A DNA stretch of 64,000 nucleotides from Nitrobacteraceae bacterium AZCC 1564 (GCA_036924835.1 JBAGRR010000001.1:3487001-3551000); one strand, 5' to 3'. Shown: positions 51,732 to 63,815, numbered from the stretch's first letter. The notes: generated by a model not told the origin, from the letters alone. Translations and numbers: made by a program.

Positions 51732-54539
51732 TGCGCCGGCCTTTTTCATTCGCAACCGCTTCTCCTTTGCAAATGCCTGCACAAGCGTCGCTTTAAAAAT
51801 TGCTGCCGGAAAGTTGCTAAACAATGGGTTGCAAGGAATGGCTGCCTTGCTGACGTTTGCCGTCTCGAAATCGCCGGCGTAGTTGCTTAGGTCAAGCGTC
51901 GCATCGATGGGCTCGCGCGGCCAGGTACGTCCATCATCGGTGAATTTCGCAAGACATCTGCCCACTGCAACAATGACGGCATCTGATTTGGATTGGCGCG
52001 CGAAGGCAATGACATGCTCTTTGTCAGGACCACTTACAGTAATTGGTTCGTAGTCGCCATAGGTAAAAACGTCCGGCAGCATGTGTCGCATTCTGAGGAG
52101 CGTCCGTGTCCAGGCCAGCTTAATGCCGCCGTCCGCCCAGTTCCCGATCAGATGTTCCCAGTTTGGATCTTCCGTCGCCGTCAGTGCAGTTCGGCGAGTG
52201 GCGAAATCCACTTGCCGTCGATTGTCCGGATCGACCAGCGAGCAATCCCAGAATTCCGTGCCCTGATAGAAATCTGGTACACCGGGCATCATCGTTTTCA
52301 AAGTGATTTGAGAGATCGAGTTCAGCGCGCCAAGTAGCGATGTTCGTCGAACAAATGCCTGAATAGACTCGATGAAGTCCGCTGATTGCGACGTATCGAG
52401 AATGGATTGGATAAACTGCTCCAGCGCATTCTCGTAGCGTGCATTTGGATTAAGCCAACTGGTCTCCAGTTTGGCTTCGCGGGCAGCCTTGATCGCGTAG
52501 GCTTTCATCCGGGCGATAAAGATATCGTCCAACACATCGGGCCATGCTCCAATCAGCGCTTGATACAGCATGTACTCGAACGCGAGCGATGGACTGCGCA
52601 TATTGCCATCGGATGTGACATGGCGGGCGTTCATTTCCTTCCACCGGCTCACCATGCCGGCCCATTCGTCCGCCAGTTCGGGTAAGGCCAGCAATCGCGC
52701 GCGGGCGTCTTCACCACGCTTCGTGTCGTGTGTTGCCGTGGCCGTCATGCCATGAGGCAGCGTTTGAACTCTCTCACGCATCATGGCGTGAAAGTCCTCG
52801 GTGGACAGTCCCTGCGCGGCAGCGTCACCGCCCACTTCGTTGATCGCCAATAGCCGATCGAAACGATAGAACGCGGTGTCTTCCAGCGATTTTGCCATTA
52901 TCGGTCCGGTAAATTGCTGGATCTTCAACGCGAAGCGGCGAATGCGTGGCTTTCCGGGCGCCACACGGTCGGCTTTCGTCAGGTCGAGAGTCAGAGCGTC
53001 ACGCAGGAAATCGAAGATGCCTTCATCCGCGCCGAACCAGTTCGTGCGCGCCTTCTGAATCGCGTGGTTGATGAGTTCGCGGTCCGCGGGAGAAGGACCT
53101 GCCGCCGTCATGTAGGTGCGATAAACGGGGAAGTGCAGGACATAGAGTTCCAGTGCCTGCCGCAGGCTGTCAGCGGAAAAATCGCGTGTCGAATAGTGTC
53201 CGCCGGCAATCCGGGCAAGCAGGCGGCACAGCACCGTGAATTCGCTGGTCAGCAACGTTTCGAGGACTCGGCGCTTTGACTCTTCCAGCACCGGCTGAAG
53301 CTTCGGTGGAATGTTGCTTGCCTGTCGCCAGATCTCATCCAGGGTGTCCATGCCGCCCGGATCCAGCAAGACTTGTGTGATGACATTCAGCCACTCATAG
53401 CCCGTGGTGCCATGAACGCCCTGCAAGCTGGGAAGGTTCTCATGCTCGCCAAGGATCTTCTCGATAAGAAGGTAGAATGGCTGACGTGAGTGTCTGCGCG
53501 CTTCTCTGATGAGCCGCGTCAGCCGTTGGCAATACTGGGCGGGATCGCGCAGACCATCGATATGATCGAGCCGCAGGCCCTGCAGTTTGTCTTCGGCGAT
53601 CAGGCGCTTCACAAGCCCATGAATGCCATCGAAGGTCCTTTGGTCTTCGACACGCAGGCCAGCCAGGCTGTTGACGTCGAAAAAGCGCCGGTAGTTGATT
53701 TCACTCGTCGCCAGCCGCCAATGAGCCAATCTGTAATGCTGCCGCTCGAGGAGCGAATGGAGCGCCTTTGTCTGCGTATCGCGATCGGGCCCGGCGCGAT
53801 ACGCAGACAATCCATGCTCAATAATAGATCGAATAGCGGGATCGCCTGCCAGCGCCGCCTTAAGTTCTGGCGCCTCGGAGCGGTTCGGGCGATGAAGGCC
53901 AGTATAACGTGCCGCGAGCTCGAGAATCTTGCGGCCCGCTTCGGTTGTCGCGGTGCTGCCCTCAGCCTCAGCCACCATCACGCGAAGCATTTCGCTGTAG
54001 CGTTCAGGCGCGATCGGCAGCCGATGCTCGTAATACCAGGCTGAAAAGCTGCCTTCTTGCGGATCGAGCCGGAGTTCAATCTGCCCTTGCTCCAGAGCTT
54101 CGCCGTAAGACGATCCTAGGATAGGGAGAAGCACGCCGCCTTTTACCCGATAAGGGAGTGTATCCCAGTCGATATCGAAGGCTGCGGCATAAGGGGACGA
54201 CGGACCCCATTCGAGCACGTCCAGCCACCACGCGTTGTCAGCAAAGTGCACGCCCATGTGATTGGGCACAAAATCGAGAATGAGTCCGAGATCGTGAGCC
54301 TTCAAAGCCTCGCTGAGCCGATTGAAGGCATCTTCGCCGCCAAGCTCCGGATTGAGCGCGTTGTGGTCGACGATATCGTAGCCATGTGTGCTGCCGCTTC
54401 GGGCCTTCAGGAATGGGGATGCGTAAAGATGCGTGATGCCCAACTGCTTGAGATACGGAACGATCGTGGCAGCATCGTCGAAACCAAATGCCGATGTGAG
54501 CTGGATGCGATAGGTCGCGAGTGGAATGGGTGCGGGCAT
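51729..54539 (-). CDS. treY: Malto-oligosyltrehalose synthase
   Basis: A 936-residue GH13 enzyme that turns the reducing-end alpha-1,4 bond of a maltodextrin into alpha,alpha-1,1. Seen: PLATYRIQLTSAFGFDDAAT, HLYASPFLKARSGSTHGYDI, LILDFVPNHMGV, GLRLDHIDGLRDP (catalytic Asp region), TATHDTKRGEDARARL and MPGVPDFYQGTEFWDCSLVD, all typical of TreY. The ATG at 54537-54539 opens MPAPIPLATYRIQ and overlaps the treZ stop by 1 nt. With TreZ it forms the TreYZ route from glucan to trehalose. Confidence 0.95.
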   Translation of the reverse strand: MPAPIPLATYRIQLTSAFGFDDAATIVPYLKQLGITHLYASPFLKARSGSTHGYDIVDHNALNPELGGEDAFNRLSEALKAHDLGLILDFVPNHMGVHFADNAWWLDVLEWGPSSPYAAAFDIDWDTLPYRVKGGVLLPILGSSYGEALEQGQIELRLDPQEGSFSAWYYEHRLPIAPERYSEMLRVMVAEAEGSTATTEAGRKILELAARYTGLHRPNRSEAPELKAALAGDPAIRSIIEHGLSAYRAGPDRDTQTKALHSLLERQHYRLAHWRLATSEINYRRFFDVNSLAGLRVEDQRTFDGIHGLVKRLIAEDKLQGLRLDHIDGLRDPAQYCQRLTRLIREARRHSRQPFYLLIEKILGEHENLPSLQGVHGTTGYEWLNVITQVLLDPGGMDTLDEIWRQASNIPPKLQPVLEESKRRVLETLLTSEFTVLCRLLARIAGGHYSTRDFSADSLRQALELYVLHFPVYRTYMTAAGPSPADRELINHAIQKARTNWFGADEGIFDFLRDALTLDLTKADRVAPGKPRIRRFALKIQQFTGPIMAKSLEDTAFYRFDRLLAINEVGGDAAAQGLSTEDFHAMMRERVQTLPHGMTATATHDTKRGEDARARLLALPELADEWAGMVSRWKEMNARHVTSDGNMRSPSLAFEYMLYQALIGAWPDVLDDIFIARMKAYAIKAAREAKLETSWLNPNARYENALEQFIQSILDTSQSADFIESIQAFVRRTSLLGALNSISQITLKTMMPGVPDFYQGTEFWDCSLVDPDNRRQVDFATRRTALTATEDPNWEHLIGNWADGGIKLAWTRTLLRMRHMLPDVFTYGDYEPITVSGPDKEHVIAFARQSKSDAVIVAVGRCLAKFTDDGRTWPREPIDATLDLSNYAGDFETANVSKAAIPCNPLFSNFPAAIFKATLVQAFAKEKRLRMKKAGA

Positions 54540-56302
54540 TATCGATCTCCCACATCCCAAACCACGGCCCACGGCGCGAGTTCGCTGCGCGGTATCTCCC
54601 CCCAGATTGGACTTCTTGTCCGATAGGACGCGGGGATGGCGACGACACTATCGGACAGATTGGCGATCAGCTGTAGTGTTGCGCCGCCTCCCAAGGTCCA
54701 TTGGGCGAGGAGAAGGCCATCGTTATTTACGTTGGCATCATCGAAGCGGCTGCCATCAAGGCGAGGAATGATCTCGGCGTGCCGGATTGCAAGCAGCTTG
54801 CGGATCAGCGCCAACCGCGCTCGATGAACAGGCTTGTCGATCTCGCTCCAGTTGAGCTGGGCGGACCTGAATGTGGTTTCGTTCAACGGATCCGGAATCT
54901 CGTCGCCGTACTCTGCATAAGCCGATTTGAACTCTGCTCGCCGTCCTTGTCGCACGGCCTCCGCAAGATCGCCGCTGAAATCGCAGAAAAACGGAAATGG
55001 CGATGTCGTTCCCCATTCCTCACCCATGAACATCATGGGCGGCATAGGAGAGAGAAGGGTCATCGCTAACGCGGCTTCAATCGCCGAGATATTCGCGGTG
55101 GTTTCGAGGCGATCACCAAGGGGGCGATTGCCGATCTGGTCGTGATTTTGCAGAAAGTTGACGAAGGCTAGGGGGGAGAGATCGCCACTCGCTTCGCCGC
55201 GTAACGCGCCATCGCGATGAGCGGATGCTTCTCCCTGATATGCAAACCCGGATCGCAGGGCACGAGCAATGCTCGCGCGCGGGGTGGGGTAGTCACGATA
55301 GTAACCGGCTGCTTCTTCCGTCAGCAGCACGTGCCAGGCATGGTGGTAGTCGTCATTCCATTGAGCGCGGTATTTCCCGCTTGGTGGATTCGTAATGGGA
55401 TCGAGAAGCGTGGCGCGATTATCGTCGTTCTCAAGAACAAGATGGATCTGGCGTCCACTTGCTTGGGCGAATTCGCCAGCAGCGCGGCTCAGATCGTTCA
55501 GGAGAAGGGCGTCGCCCATCTCGGCGATGGCGTGAACTGCGTCGAGCCGCAGGCCATCGAAGCGGTAATTCTTCAGCCAGCGAAGCGCGTTGCCGACCGC
55601 AAATTGCCGGACCTCCGGCACGCGATAATCGATCGCATTTCCCCATGGCGTCTGAGAGTTCGAGAAGAACGTGGGTGCGTAGCGGCCGAGGTAATTTCCT
55701 TCCGGGCCGAAATGATTGTAGACGACATCGAGAAAGACCATGAGACCGCGCAGGTGCGCCTCATCGATCAGTGCTTTCAGATCATCAGGTCGGCCGTAAT
55801 TGCTGTCGGGTGCGTACCACAGCACTCCGTCATACCCCCAGTTTCTTCGGCCGGGGAAATCTGCGAGCGGCATCAATTCCAGTGCGGTGAAACCTGTCGT
55901 GGCCAGATGATCGAGCTTCTCGATCATCGCGCGGTATGTGCCTTGTGGCGTGAACGTGCCAACGTGGGTTTCAATCAAGACGGTGTCTTTCCACGGGCGG
56001 CCGCGCCAGCTTTCAGCGCGCCAGCGATATGCAGTGTGGTCGATGACCTCGCTGGGGCCGCCAACGTCACCCGGTTGGAAGTGCGATGCGGGATCCGGGA
56101 CGTCCAGTTTGCCATCGATCCGGAATTTATAGCGCGTGCCGCTTCGGGCGCCTGACACATGCGTGGAGAACCATCCGGCATCATCCCGTTGCATCGCATG
56201 AATGCCATCGATCACCACGTCGACGCTCTTCGCGGCCGGTGCCCATAGTGAAAATATGACACCGTCTTCAGTCAGGCTGGCTCCGAAGCGATTGGCATTC
56301 AT
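54539..56302 (-). CDS. treZ: Malto-oligosyltrehalose trehalohydrolase
   Basis: A 587-residue GH13 enzyme that cuts trehalose from malto-oligosyltrehalose. An N-terminal CBM48-like domain (FGASLTEDGVIFSLWAPAAK) precedes the catalytic barrel with VFLDVVYNHFGPEGNYLG, FDGLRLDAVHAI (nucleophile Asp), IHLVLENDDN (acid Glu) and FLQNHDQIGNRPLGDRL. The start ATG overlaps the glgX stop by 4 nt, and the stop overlaps the treY start, so glgX, treZ and treY form one coupled unit. Confidence 0.95.
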   Translation of the reverse strand: MNANRFGASLTEDGVIFSLWAPAAKSVDVVIDGIHAMQRDDAGWFSTHVSGARSGTRYKFRIDGKLDVPDPASHFQPGDVGGPSEVIDHTAYRWRAESWRGRPWKDTVLIETHVGTFTPQGTYRAMIEKLDHLATTGFTALELMPLADFPGRRNWGYDGVLWYAPDSNYGRPDDLKALIDEAHLRGLMVFLDVVYNHFGPEGNYLGRYAPTFFSNSQTPWGNAIDYRVPEVRQFAVGNALRWLKNYRFDGLRLDAVHAIAEMGDALLLNDLSRAAGEFAQASGRQIHLVLENDDNRATLLDPITNPPSGKYRAQWNDDYHHAWHVLLTEEAAGYYRDYPTPRASIARALRSGFAYQGEASAHRDGALRGEASGDLSPLAFVNFLQNHDQIGNRPLGDRLETTANISAIEAALAMTLLSPMPPMMFMGEEWGTTSPFPFFCDFSGDLAEAVRQGRRAEFKSAYAEYGDEIPDPLNETTFRSAQLNWSEIDKPVHRARLALIRKLLAIRHAEIIPRLDGSRFDDANVNNDGLLLAQWTLGGGATLQLIANLSDSVVAIPASYRTRSPIWGEIPRSELAPWAVVWDVGDR

Positions 56303-58374
56303 GCAGCCCCCGCGAAAGCAAGTACGGACCGGGCCGGAGCTTCCTGTGTGGCTCCTGATTGGTAGGACGCACTATCGTGTTGCTCTTTGGTGGTGTCGAG
56401 CAAGCGGATCCACCCTTTGTATTCGGCCAGCTTGGGTAGCGTGAACTGAATGGCTTCCGGCGAAGCATTCAGCACAATGAAGAGCGGCGGATTGTTCTCT
56501 TCAACAGGGCCGAGGACATAGGATAGGAAGCGTCCTTCGGGGAAATTCCAATCCTGCTCGGTCATTTCTGCAGCGCTTGGCGTTAGCCATAGAACGCCGA
56601 AAGAGCCATCTTTCCGCCATCCGTCGACCCAGCGACGGCATCTCAGTTGCGGAAAGCGATGGCGAAGCGCCGTCATGTGGCCGATGAAATCGGTCAGATC
56701 CTCACCTTCCTGACCGAGGCCTTCCCATCCGACCCAGCCGATTTCGTTATCCTGACAGTAGGCATTGTTGTTGCCGCTTTGACTATTCCCGACCTCGTCA
56801 CCGGCCAGGATCAAAGGTACGCCTTGGGCCAGCAGGAGGCACGCGAGCTGGTTTTTTCGTAGCTGGCGGCGCAGAGCAACGATTGCTGGATCATCCGTCG
56901 GGCCTTCATGGCCGCAATTGTTGCTGTTGTTGTCATTGGAGCCGTCGCGATTGTCCTCGCCGTTGGCTTCGTTGTGTTTCTCATTGTAGCTAAACAGATC
57001 CGCGAGCGTAAAACCGTCATGAACAGTGATGTGATTGATGCTCGAGCGCGGTGTTCGCCCGTCGTGGTTGAACGTATCGGACGAGCCGGTCATTCGTGCG
57101 CCGACGTCGCCGATCAGATGTCCTTCGCCGGACCAATAACGTCGGAGCGTCGAGCGGTACTTATCGTTCCATTCCGACCATTGCGACGGAAACGCTCCAA
57201 CCTGATAGCCTCCCAATCCGACATCCCAGGGTTCGGCCACAAACTTTACTGATGCCAGCACTGGGTCCTGCCGCACGGCGTTGAAGAACGAATGGCGGCG
57301 GTCAAAGCCACCGGGGCCGCGTCCGAGCGTCGTGGCAAGATCAAAGCGAAAGCCGTCGATATGGCAAACCTCGACCCAGTAGCGCAGTGAATCCATCACC
57401 ATCTGCAGGACGCGCGGATGGTTCAGGTTGAGCGAGTTGCCTGTCCCGGTGAAGTCGTCATAGAAGCGCGGGTTATCCGGTTTCAGCCAATAGTAGGACG
57501 CGTTGTCGATGCCGCGAAACGACAATGTCGGTCCCATATGATTGCCTTCGGCGGTGTGGTTGTAGACGACATCGAGCATGACCTCGATGCCGGCATCGTG
57601 GAGGCGCGCGACTGTCATGCGGAAAATGTCGAGCGTGCTTTCAGGCGCGTAGCGCGCTTCCGGGGCGAAGAAGGCGATGGAGTTGTAGCCCCAGTAGTTG
57701 ACCAGCTTTCTTTCGACAAGCTGTCGATCGTCAATGAAACCGTGGATGGGCAATAGTTCAAGGGTTGTGATGCCGAGGCGCTTGAAGTGATCGATCATGG
57801 CCGGCGAGCACAGGCCGCGAAACGTGCCGCGCATGCCCGGAGCCACGTCCTGACGCGTTTGCGTCAACCCTTTCGCATGCGCTTCATAGATGATTGTATC
57901 TTCCCACGGCACATAGGGACGATTTTCCCCACGGCCCCAGTTGAAGGCCTCGTCGACGACAATAGCCTTCGGCATGCCGCGGGCATTGTCGCGGCGATCG
58001 AATGAGAGGTCCTCGCGGGAGCTACCGGTGCGATAAGCAAAATGTGCGTCGCTCCAGACCAGCCGACCTGCGAGACGTTTGGCGTAGGGATCCAGCAGAA
58101 GTTTGTTCGGATTGAAACGATGGCCGCGCTCCGGTGCGTAAGGACCGTAGACGCGGTATCCATAGAGCTGCCCCGGCGAGACATCGTTGAGATAGCCGTG
58201 CCAGACGTCCTCGGTACGCTCCGGGAGATCAAGGCGCTCGATTTCACGCCGGCCTTGATTGTCGAACAGACATAACTGCACTCTCTCCGCATGGACAGAG
58301 AAGAGAGCGAAGTTCGTGCCCCGTCCGTCCCAGGTTGCTCCGAGACGATGGCTCGTGCCAGCAGACAAGCGCAT
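56299..58374 (-). CDS. glgX: Glycogen debranching enzyme GlgX
   Basis: A 691-residue isoamylase-type GH13 enzyme that removes short alpha-1,6 branches, mainly those trimmed by phosphorylase. Seen: SHRLGATWDGRGTNFALFS (CBM48), VMLDVVYNHTAEGNHMGPTL, IDGFRFDLATTLGR (nucleophile), FVAEPWDVGLGGYQVGAFP (acid Glu) and ITVHDGFTLADLFSYNEKHN. The ATG at 58372-58374 is 1 bp from the glgB stop; an in-frame start 33 bp earlier overlaps glgB. A separate debranching-like gene of another family lies at 34236, so the genome region holds two debranching functions. Confidence 0.95.
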   Translation of the reverse strand: MRLSAGTSHRLGATWDGRGTNFALFSVHAERVQLCLFDNQGRREIERLDLPERTEDVWHGYLNDVSPGQLYGYRVYGPYAPERGHRFNPNKLLLDPYAKRLAGRLVWSDAHFAYRTGSSREDLSFDRRDNARGMPKAIVVDEAFNWGRGENRPYVPWEDTIIYEAHAKGLTQTRQDVAPGMRGTFRGLCSPAMIDHFKRLGITTLELLPIHGFIDDRQLVERKLVNYWGYNSIAFFAPEARYAPESTLDIFRMTVARLHDAGIEVMLDVVYNHTAEGNHMGPTLSFRGIDNASYYWLKPDNPRFYDDFTGTGNSLNLNHPRVLQMVMDSLRYWVEVCHIDGFRFDLATTLGRGPGGFDRRHSFFNAVRQDPVLASVKFVAEPWDVGLGGYQVGAFPSQWSEWNDKYRSTLRRYWSGEGHLIGDVGARMTGSSDTFNHDGRTPRSSINHITVHDGFTLADLFSYNEKHNEANGEDNRDGSNDNNSNNCGHEGPTDDPAIVALRRQLRKNQLACLLLAQGVPLILAGDEVGNSQSGNNNAYCQDNEIGWVGWEGLGQEGEDLTDFIGHMTALRHRFPQLRCRRWVDGWRKDGSFGVLWLTPSAAEMTEQDWNFPEGRFLSYVLGPVEENNPPLFIVLNASPEAIQFTLPKLAEYKGWIRLLDTTKEQHDSASYQSGATQEAPARSVLAFAGAA

Positions 58375-58375
58375 G

Positions 58376-60523
58376 TCACATGTCCGGTACGAGGAAGATT
58401 GCGGCAAGCGGAGGCACCGTCAGATTGAGATAAGGGACGGGGCCCTCCAATGTTTTAATCCGGCCGACATTTCCGACGTTAGTGCCACCATAGTGTGAGG
58501 AATCCGAATTGAAGACCTCACGCCATTGCCCGGGGAAGGGGACCTTCACGCGATAGTCGTGATAGACGCTCGGCGAAAAGTTCACGACCACCAGACAACG
58601 ATCCCGCGCAGCATTGCCCTTGCGTATCCAGACGAAGATGTTGCGATTCGCATCGTCAGTGACGATCCATTCAAAGCCCGCCGGATCGCAGTCAAGTTCG
58701 TGAAGCGCCGGTAGCGTGCGATGCAGATTGTTGAGGTCACGGATCAGCGATTGAATCCCGCGATGCTTGGGTTGGCCAAGCAGATGCCAATCCAGGGAAT
58801 GGTCATGATTCCATTCGCGCTCCTGGCCGAACTCGCTGCCCATGAACATCAGCTTCTTGCCCGGATGGCCGAACATGAAGGCGTAGTAGGCGCGAAGGTT
58901 GGCAAAACGCTGCCAGTCATCGCCAGGCATGCGGCCGAGGATGGAGCGTTTGCCGTGGACCACTTCATCGTGAGAGAGCGGCAGGATGAAGTTCTCCGAG
59001 AACGCATAGTGCAGGCCGAACAGAATCTGATCATGGTGGTATCGGCGGTGGATCGGATCCTTGCTGATGTAATTCAGCGTGTCGTGCATCCAGCCCATGT
59101 TCCACTTGTAGCCGAATCCGAGACCTCCGAACTCAACAGGGCGCGACACTTGCGGCCATGCGGTTGACTCTTCGGCGGCGGTGGTTGCATTCGGAAATTT
59201 CGCGAAGACCTCGGTATTGAAGCGCCGCAAAAATTCGATGGCTTCGATATTTTCACGGCCGCCGTATTTATTCGGAATCCATTCGCCAGCAGGCCGGCTA
59301 TAATCGAGGTAAAGCATCGAAGCGACGGCATCGACGCGCAGGCCGTCAACACCATAACGCTCGAGCCAAAACAGGGCGTTGGAAACGAGAAAGTTGCAGA
59401 CCTCGGTCCGCCCGTAGTTGTAGATGAGCGTTCCCCAATCGAGATGTCTTCCTTGCAGCGGATTGGCGTGCTCGTAGAGTGCGGTGCCGTCGAACATCGC
59501 AAGACCGTGCGGATCGTCCGGAAAATGTCCGGGCACCCAGTCGAGCAGGACTGCTAGTCCTGCCTTGTGGCAGGCGTCCACAAGCGCTGCAAAATCCTCA
59601 GGCTTGCCGAATCGGCTTGTGGGAGCAAAGAGCCCGGTGGGCTGATAGCCCCAGGAGCCATCGAACGGATGCTCGCTGACCGGCAGGAGTTCGACATGGG
59701 TGAAGCCAAGATCGCGGGCGTAATGCGGCAGCGTCTCTGCCAGTTCGCGATAAGTCAGCCAGTAATTACCTTCCTTCTTGCGCCATGAGCCGAGATGAAC
59801 CTCGTAGATCGACATCGGTGCGCTAAGTTTGTTCGGCTGCCCCGCGATCGGAAATGGCGGCGGCAGCCGCGCTTCGTCGATCACGACAGACGCCGTGTTC
59901 GGACGCATTTCGGTGGCGAATGCGAGGGGATCAGCTTTCAGCGGCAGGCGCTGATCGTTCGGTCCGACAATATCAAACTTGTAACAATCGCCAGCGGTGA
60001 CTCCCGGAACGAATATTTCCCAATAGCCTTGTCCGCGAACGCGCATGGCGTGACGGCGATTGTCCCAGAAATTGAAGTCGCCGACGACGCTGACGCGCTT
60101 GGCATTCGGGGCGAATACGACGAAAGCGACACCTCGAACGCCGTCGAGCGTCATCATATGCGCGCCAAGCTTGTCGTAGAGCCGCTGGTGGCTGCCTTCG
60201 CCGAGCAGGTAGAGGTCGAAGTCGCTCAGGATCGGAGGAAAGTCGTACGGATCATAGAGCTCGACGACGTTCTCGCCGAACGTCGCGCGCAGCTTGTAGC
60301 GCTTTGATTGTCCGGGAGCAGGTCCGATAAACAAGCCGGCGTCGTGCACTTTTTCCAGTAGGGCACTCTCTCCGCTTTCTTCGACCGCTTCGACCAGGGA
60401 CGCGTTGGGCAGAAATGCGCGGACGACCGATTTGTCGTCCTCGACGTGGAGGCCGAGATAGTGAAACGGGTCGGAGTGGCGGCCCTCAAGGATCGCGTAG
60501 GCCTCTGCCGGAAGCTTCGTCAT
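58376..60523 (-). CDS. glgB: 1,4-alpha-glucan branching enzyme
   Basis: A 715-residue GH13 branching enzyme. Two N-terminal beta-domains (about 1-110 and 115-220; [13 protein letters not shown] and [20 protein letters not shown]) precede the barrel with [39 protein letters not shown] (nucleophile) and [10 protein letters not shown] (acid Glu). [20 protein letters not shown] is the branching-enzyme signature. The ATG at 60521-60523 overlaps the treS-mak stop by 4 nt. In the GlgE pathway this enzyme branches the linear glucan that GlgE extends. Confidence 0.96.
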   Translation of the reverse strand: MTKLPAEAYAILEGRHSDPFHYLGLHVEDDKSVVRAFLPNASLVEAVEESGESALLEKVHDAGLFIGPAPGQSKRYKLRATFGENVVELYDPYDFPPILSDFDLYLLGEGSHQRLYDKLGAHMMTLDGVRGVAFVVFAPNAKRVSVVGDFNFWDNRRHAMRVRGQGYWEIFVPGVTAGDCYKFDIVGPNDQRLPLKADPLAFATEMRPNTASVVIDEARLPPPFPIAGQPNKLSAPMSIYEVHLGSWRKKEGNYWLTYRELAETLPHYARDLGFTHVELLPVSEHPFDGSWGYQPTGLFAPTSRFGKPEDFAALVDACHKAGLAVLLDWVPGHFPDDPHGLAMFDGTALYEHANPLQGRHLDWGTLIYNYGRTEVCNFLVSNALFWLERYGVDGLRVDAVASMLYLDYSRPAGEWIPNKYGGRENIEAIEFLRRFNTEVFAKFPNATTAAEESTAWPQVSRPVEFGGLGFGYKWNMGWMHDTLNYISKDPIHRRYHHDQILFGLHYAFSENFILPLSHDEVVHGKRSILGRMPGDDWQRFANLRAYYAFMFGHPGKKLMFMGSEFGQEREWNHDHSLDWHLLGQPKHRGIQSLIRDLNNLHRTLPALHELDCDPAGFEWIVTDDANRNIFVWIRKGNAARDRCLVVVNFSPSVYHDYRVKVPFPGQWREVFNSDSSHYGGTNVGNVGRIKTLEGPVPYLNLTVPPLAAIFLVPDM

Positions 60524-63500
60524 GCAGTCTCGTCTCCGGAAGCAAGTATGCGCAGCGCGCCAGTGAGCGGCACTCGCAGCCATTCGGGACGATGCGCAAG
60601 TTCGTACTCAATTTCGTAGAAGACCTTCTCCACGAGGAAGAAGTTCAGCAGCCGCGTGGCTGCCGCCGCATCCGCGGGCCAGAGCCGCTGGTCGCTCAGG
60701 TTCTCGTGATACGCCGACAAGAATTCCGCGACGGCTCCTATCCGCCACATCTCGAGGCCGGCTGCGAGTTGGCCGGTTTCATCCGGAGTGACCTGCAGCG
60801 CGCGTTCATACGCGGCTGCAGTCGAGTAATCGATGGAGCGAATGAGCCCTGCGATATCCCGAGCAGCGGGAGCTTTGCGGCGCCGTTCGGCAAGCGAGCG
60901 CCGGGGTTCGCCTTCAAAGTCAATGATGAAGATATCATCCTTGACGATCAGAAGCTGTCCGAGATGCAGGTCGCCATGATGGCGAATGTTCAGCCCCTGT
61001 AGGTCGCGAGGCAGAAGCCCTTCAAGGAACGGCCGAAGGGTATCTTGATACTTCATCAACTCGTCGATCAAGACACGGTCGGTATCTCTTGCAGGTTTGC
61101 CAAGGAATCGCAGTCCGGAGAAAACACGCTCCGCACAGGCCATAATATTGTCGATCCATCGATCGACGTCGTCGGACGTGATAGCCTCGGGATTGAATGC
61201 ATCAATGTCGTCATGGCTTGCCAGCGCCACTTGCATTTCTGCTACACGCTTGCCGGTTTGCTGCATGTAACGCGCATATGCGGTCTGCTCTTCGCTCTCC
61301 GGGGCCTGGTCGCTGCCGCTCAGGAGCCGCTGTTCGTCAACGTATCGATCGAGATAGCCGGATGTCAGAACCCAGCCGTCTCCCTGATTGGCGACAAAGG
61401 AGTGGACAATCGCGAGAGCGCTCCGAGCCTCACCTTCCACCACTTCCACTGAGCCAAGCAGGGCTGGTGTGTTCGCGAAGTGGGCGATGTCCGTCAGGAA
61501 GCGGCCCATCTCGATTTCCGGATTGATACCCGCTTCCAGCTTCCGGTAGAGCTTCACGACGAAGGTTTCATCGATCAGCGACGTACTGTTGGATTGCTCG
61601 GTTTCGACCGCATGGACCGATTCAATTGGGACATCAGGAATCGTCGCCAGCCGTTCGCTTGCCCGAAATTCGAGACTTCTGCCATGTTCGGTGATCGTGT
61701 CGGACAGCCGCAGATCGGCGAGCAGCTGCTTGATGAAGTCCTTGTCGGTGGCAACGTCGATCAACGTTCCTTCGCGCGATGCTTGTCTGACGGCAGCCAG
61801 CGCCTTCGGATTATAGCGTTCACGGTCAAACCGCACCCAGTCGATGCGGACCGGCATGGCGTACCGTGTGATCTTTCCGTTTTGTTCGGACTCGAAGATC
61901 GTAAGCCAAGGCCGCGATGCGCCTTCGTGGGCGAATGGAATAGCCGCGGTCACCTTCGTGGTGATTGCAGCTGCTGATCGCTGCGGAAACCAGCGCGTTC
62001 GCGCAAGATGTGCCGGCAATACATCCCGTTCGAAGACCGTGCGCGTGCGGCTCAACGACATCCATGTCGAATTCTGCGGAACGACCAGCGTTTCGAACTC
62101 CGGCACCGGCATATGCTGCTCGGAAGAGGTCGGCGACATTTCATTCAGCCTGAACCAATAGAAGCCATACGGTGCGAGCGTCACCAGATAAGGCAACTCG
62201 CCGATCGGCGGGAAGTTGGTCCGGCCCAGCATTTCCTGCGGCACGCGATCTTTCCATTGTGCGAGGTCCAGTTCTGTGGCCTGCGCGGAACGGGAGAGAT
62301 TGGCGACGCAAAGGATCACTTCGTCTTCGTGTTGCCTGACATAGGCGAGGACTGATCGGTTGGAAGGACGGATGAATGTGATGGTGCCGCGGCCGAACGC
62401 CAAGCTTGATTTGCGAACCGAGATGAGGCGCTTGGTCCAGCTCAGGAGCGAGGACAGGCTTCGCGACTGGGCTTCGACGTTGACGGACTCATAGCCGTAA
62501 ACAGCGTCCATGATGAGCGGTGCATAGAGCCGTGCTGGATCGGCGCGTGAGAAGCCGCCGTTACGGTCCGGCGTCCATTGCATCGGCGTGCGCACGCCAT
62601 TGCGGTCACCGAGATAGATGTTGTCCCCCATGCCGATTTCGTCGCCGTAGTAGATGATTGGCGTGCCGGGAAATGAGAGTAGCAGCGAATTCATCAGCTC
62701 GATCTTGCGCCGATCATTGTCCATCAGCGGCGCCAGCCGGCGGCGAATGCCGACATTCACGCGTGCCCGCGGATCGTTGGCGTAGGTCGACCAGAGGTAA
62801 TCTCGCTCCACGTCGGTCACCATTTCAAGCGTCAGCTCGTCATGGTTGCGCAGGAATAGCGCCCATTGGCAGTTCGGGGGAATGTCAGGTGTTTGGCGCA
62901 GGATGTCGGTGACGGGGAACCGGTCTTCCTGAGCGATGGCCATGTAAAAGCGCGGCATCAGCGGGAAGTGATAAGCCATGTGGCATTCGTCGCCGTTGCC
63001 AAAATATTCCTGCACGTCTTCCGGCCACTGGTTAGCTTCCGCCAGAAGCACTTTTCCTTTCGCGTAGGCGTCGAGCTCCTTACGCAAGCGCTTGATGACA
63101 GTGTGCGTTTCCGGAAGATTCTCGTTGTTGGTGCCTTCGCGTTCACAGAGATAAGGAATCGCGTCGAGCCGGAATCCATCCACGCCGGCGTCAAGCCAAC
63201 GTTTCATGACCTGCACGACGGCGCTGACCACGCGTGGGTTGTCGAAGTTGAGGTCGGGCTGATGCGAAAAGAAGCGATGCCAGTAAAACGCGCCGGCCTC
63301 CGGATCCCATGTCCAGTTCGATTTCTCGGTATCGGTGAAGATGATCCGCGTACCTTGATACTTCTGGTCGGTATCGCTCCAGACGTACCAATTTCTTGCG
63401 CTCGACGTGGGCGAACTGCGGCGTGCCCGCTTGAACCAGTCGTGCTGATCGGACGTATGATTTACGACGAGTTCGATAACGACGCGCAAGCCGCGGCGCT

Positions 63501-63807
63501 TGGCTTCGGCAATGAAGCGGCGGAAGTCCTTCATCGTACCGAAATCGGGATTGATCGCGCCATAGTCCGCGATGTCATAGCCGTCGTCGCGTCCCGGTGA
63601 TGGAAAGAATGGCAGCAGCCATAGCGTTGTGACGCCAAGGTCCTGCAAGTAGTCCAGCTTTTCGGTCAGGCCGGCAAAATCGCCGATCCCATCGTTGTTG
63701 CTGTCGGCAAAGGCTTTGACGTGCAACTGATAGATGATCGCATCTTTGTACCAGAGTTCATTTTCGGTGGCGGTCGCTGCCGTTTCAATTAGCGACATCA
63801 CGTTCAT
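60520..63807 (-). CDS. treS: Trehalose synthase / maltokinase fusion (TreS-Mak)
   Basis: A 1095-residue fusion. Residues about 15-570 are the GH13 trehalose synthase ([77 protein letters not shown]), which interconverts trehalose and maltose. Residues about 640-1095 are a maltokinase-like kinase domain ([20 protein letters not shown] with the catalytic HGDLHLGQ, and [20 protein letters not shown]). The product is maltose-1-phosphate, the substrate of GlgE, whose gene lies 8 bp upstream. The ATG at 63805-63807 follows AGGTG; earlier in-frame starts overlap glgE. Confidence 0.95.
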   Translation of the reverse strand: MNVMSLIETAATATENELWYKDAIIYQLHVKAFADSNNDGIGDFAGLTEKLDYLQDLGVTTLWLLPFFPSPGRDDGYDIADYGAINPDFGTMKDFRRFIAEAKRRGLRVVIELVVNHTSDQHDWFKRARRSSPTSSARNWYVWSDTDQKYQGTRIIFTDTEKSNWTWDPEAGAFYWHRFFSHQPDLNFDNPRVVSAVVQVMKRWLDAGVDGFRLDAIPYLCEREGTNNENLPETHTVIKRLRKELDAYAKGKVLLAEANQWPEDVQEYFGNGDECHMAYHFPLMPRFYMAIAQEDRFPVTDILRQTPDIPPNCQWALFLRNHDELTLEMVTDVERDYLWSTYANDPRARVNVGIRRRLAPLMDNDRRKIELMNSLLLSFPGTPIIYYGDEIGMGDNIYLGDRNGVRTPMQWTPDRNGGFSRADPARLYAPLIMDAVYGYESVNVEAQSRSLSSLLSWTKRLISVRKSSLAFGRGTITFIRPSNRSVLAYVRQHEDEVILCVANLSRSAQATELDLAQWKDRVPQEMLGRTNFPPIGELPYLVTLAPYGFYWFRLNEMSPTSSEQHMPVPEFETLVVPQNSTWMSLSRTRTVFERDVLPAHLARTRWFPQRSAAAITTKVTAAIPFAHEGASRPWLTIFESEQNGKITRYAMPVRIDWVRFDRERYNPKALAAVRQASREGTLIDVATDKDFIKQLLADLRLSDTITEHGRSLEFRASERLATIPDVPIESVHAVETEQSNSTSLIDETFVVKLYRKLEAGINPEIEMGRFLTDIAHFANTPALLGSVEVVEGEARSALAIVHSFVANQGDGWVLTSGYLDRYVDEQRLLSGSDQAPESEEQTAYARYMQQTGKRVAEMQVALASHDDIDAFNPEAITSDDVDRWIDNIMACAERVFSGLRFLGKPARDTDRVLIDELMKYQDTLRPFLEGLLPRDLQGLNIRHHGDLHLGQLLIVKDDIFIIDFEGEPRRSLAERRRKAPAARDIAGLIRSIDYSTAAAYERALQVTPDETGQLAAGLEMWRIGAVAEFLSAYHENLSDQRLWPADAAAATRLLNFFLVEKVFYEIEYELAHRPEWLRVPLTGALRILASGDETA

Positions 63808-63815
63808 GGATGCAC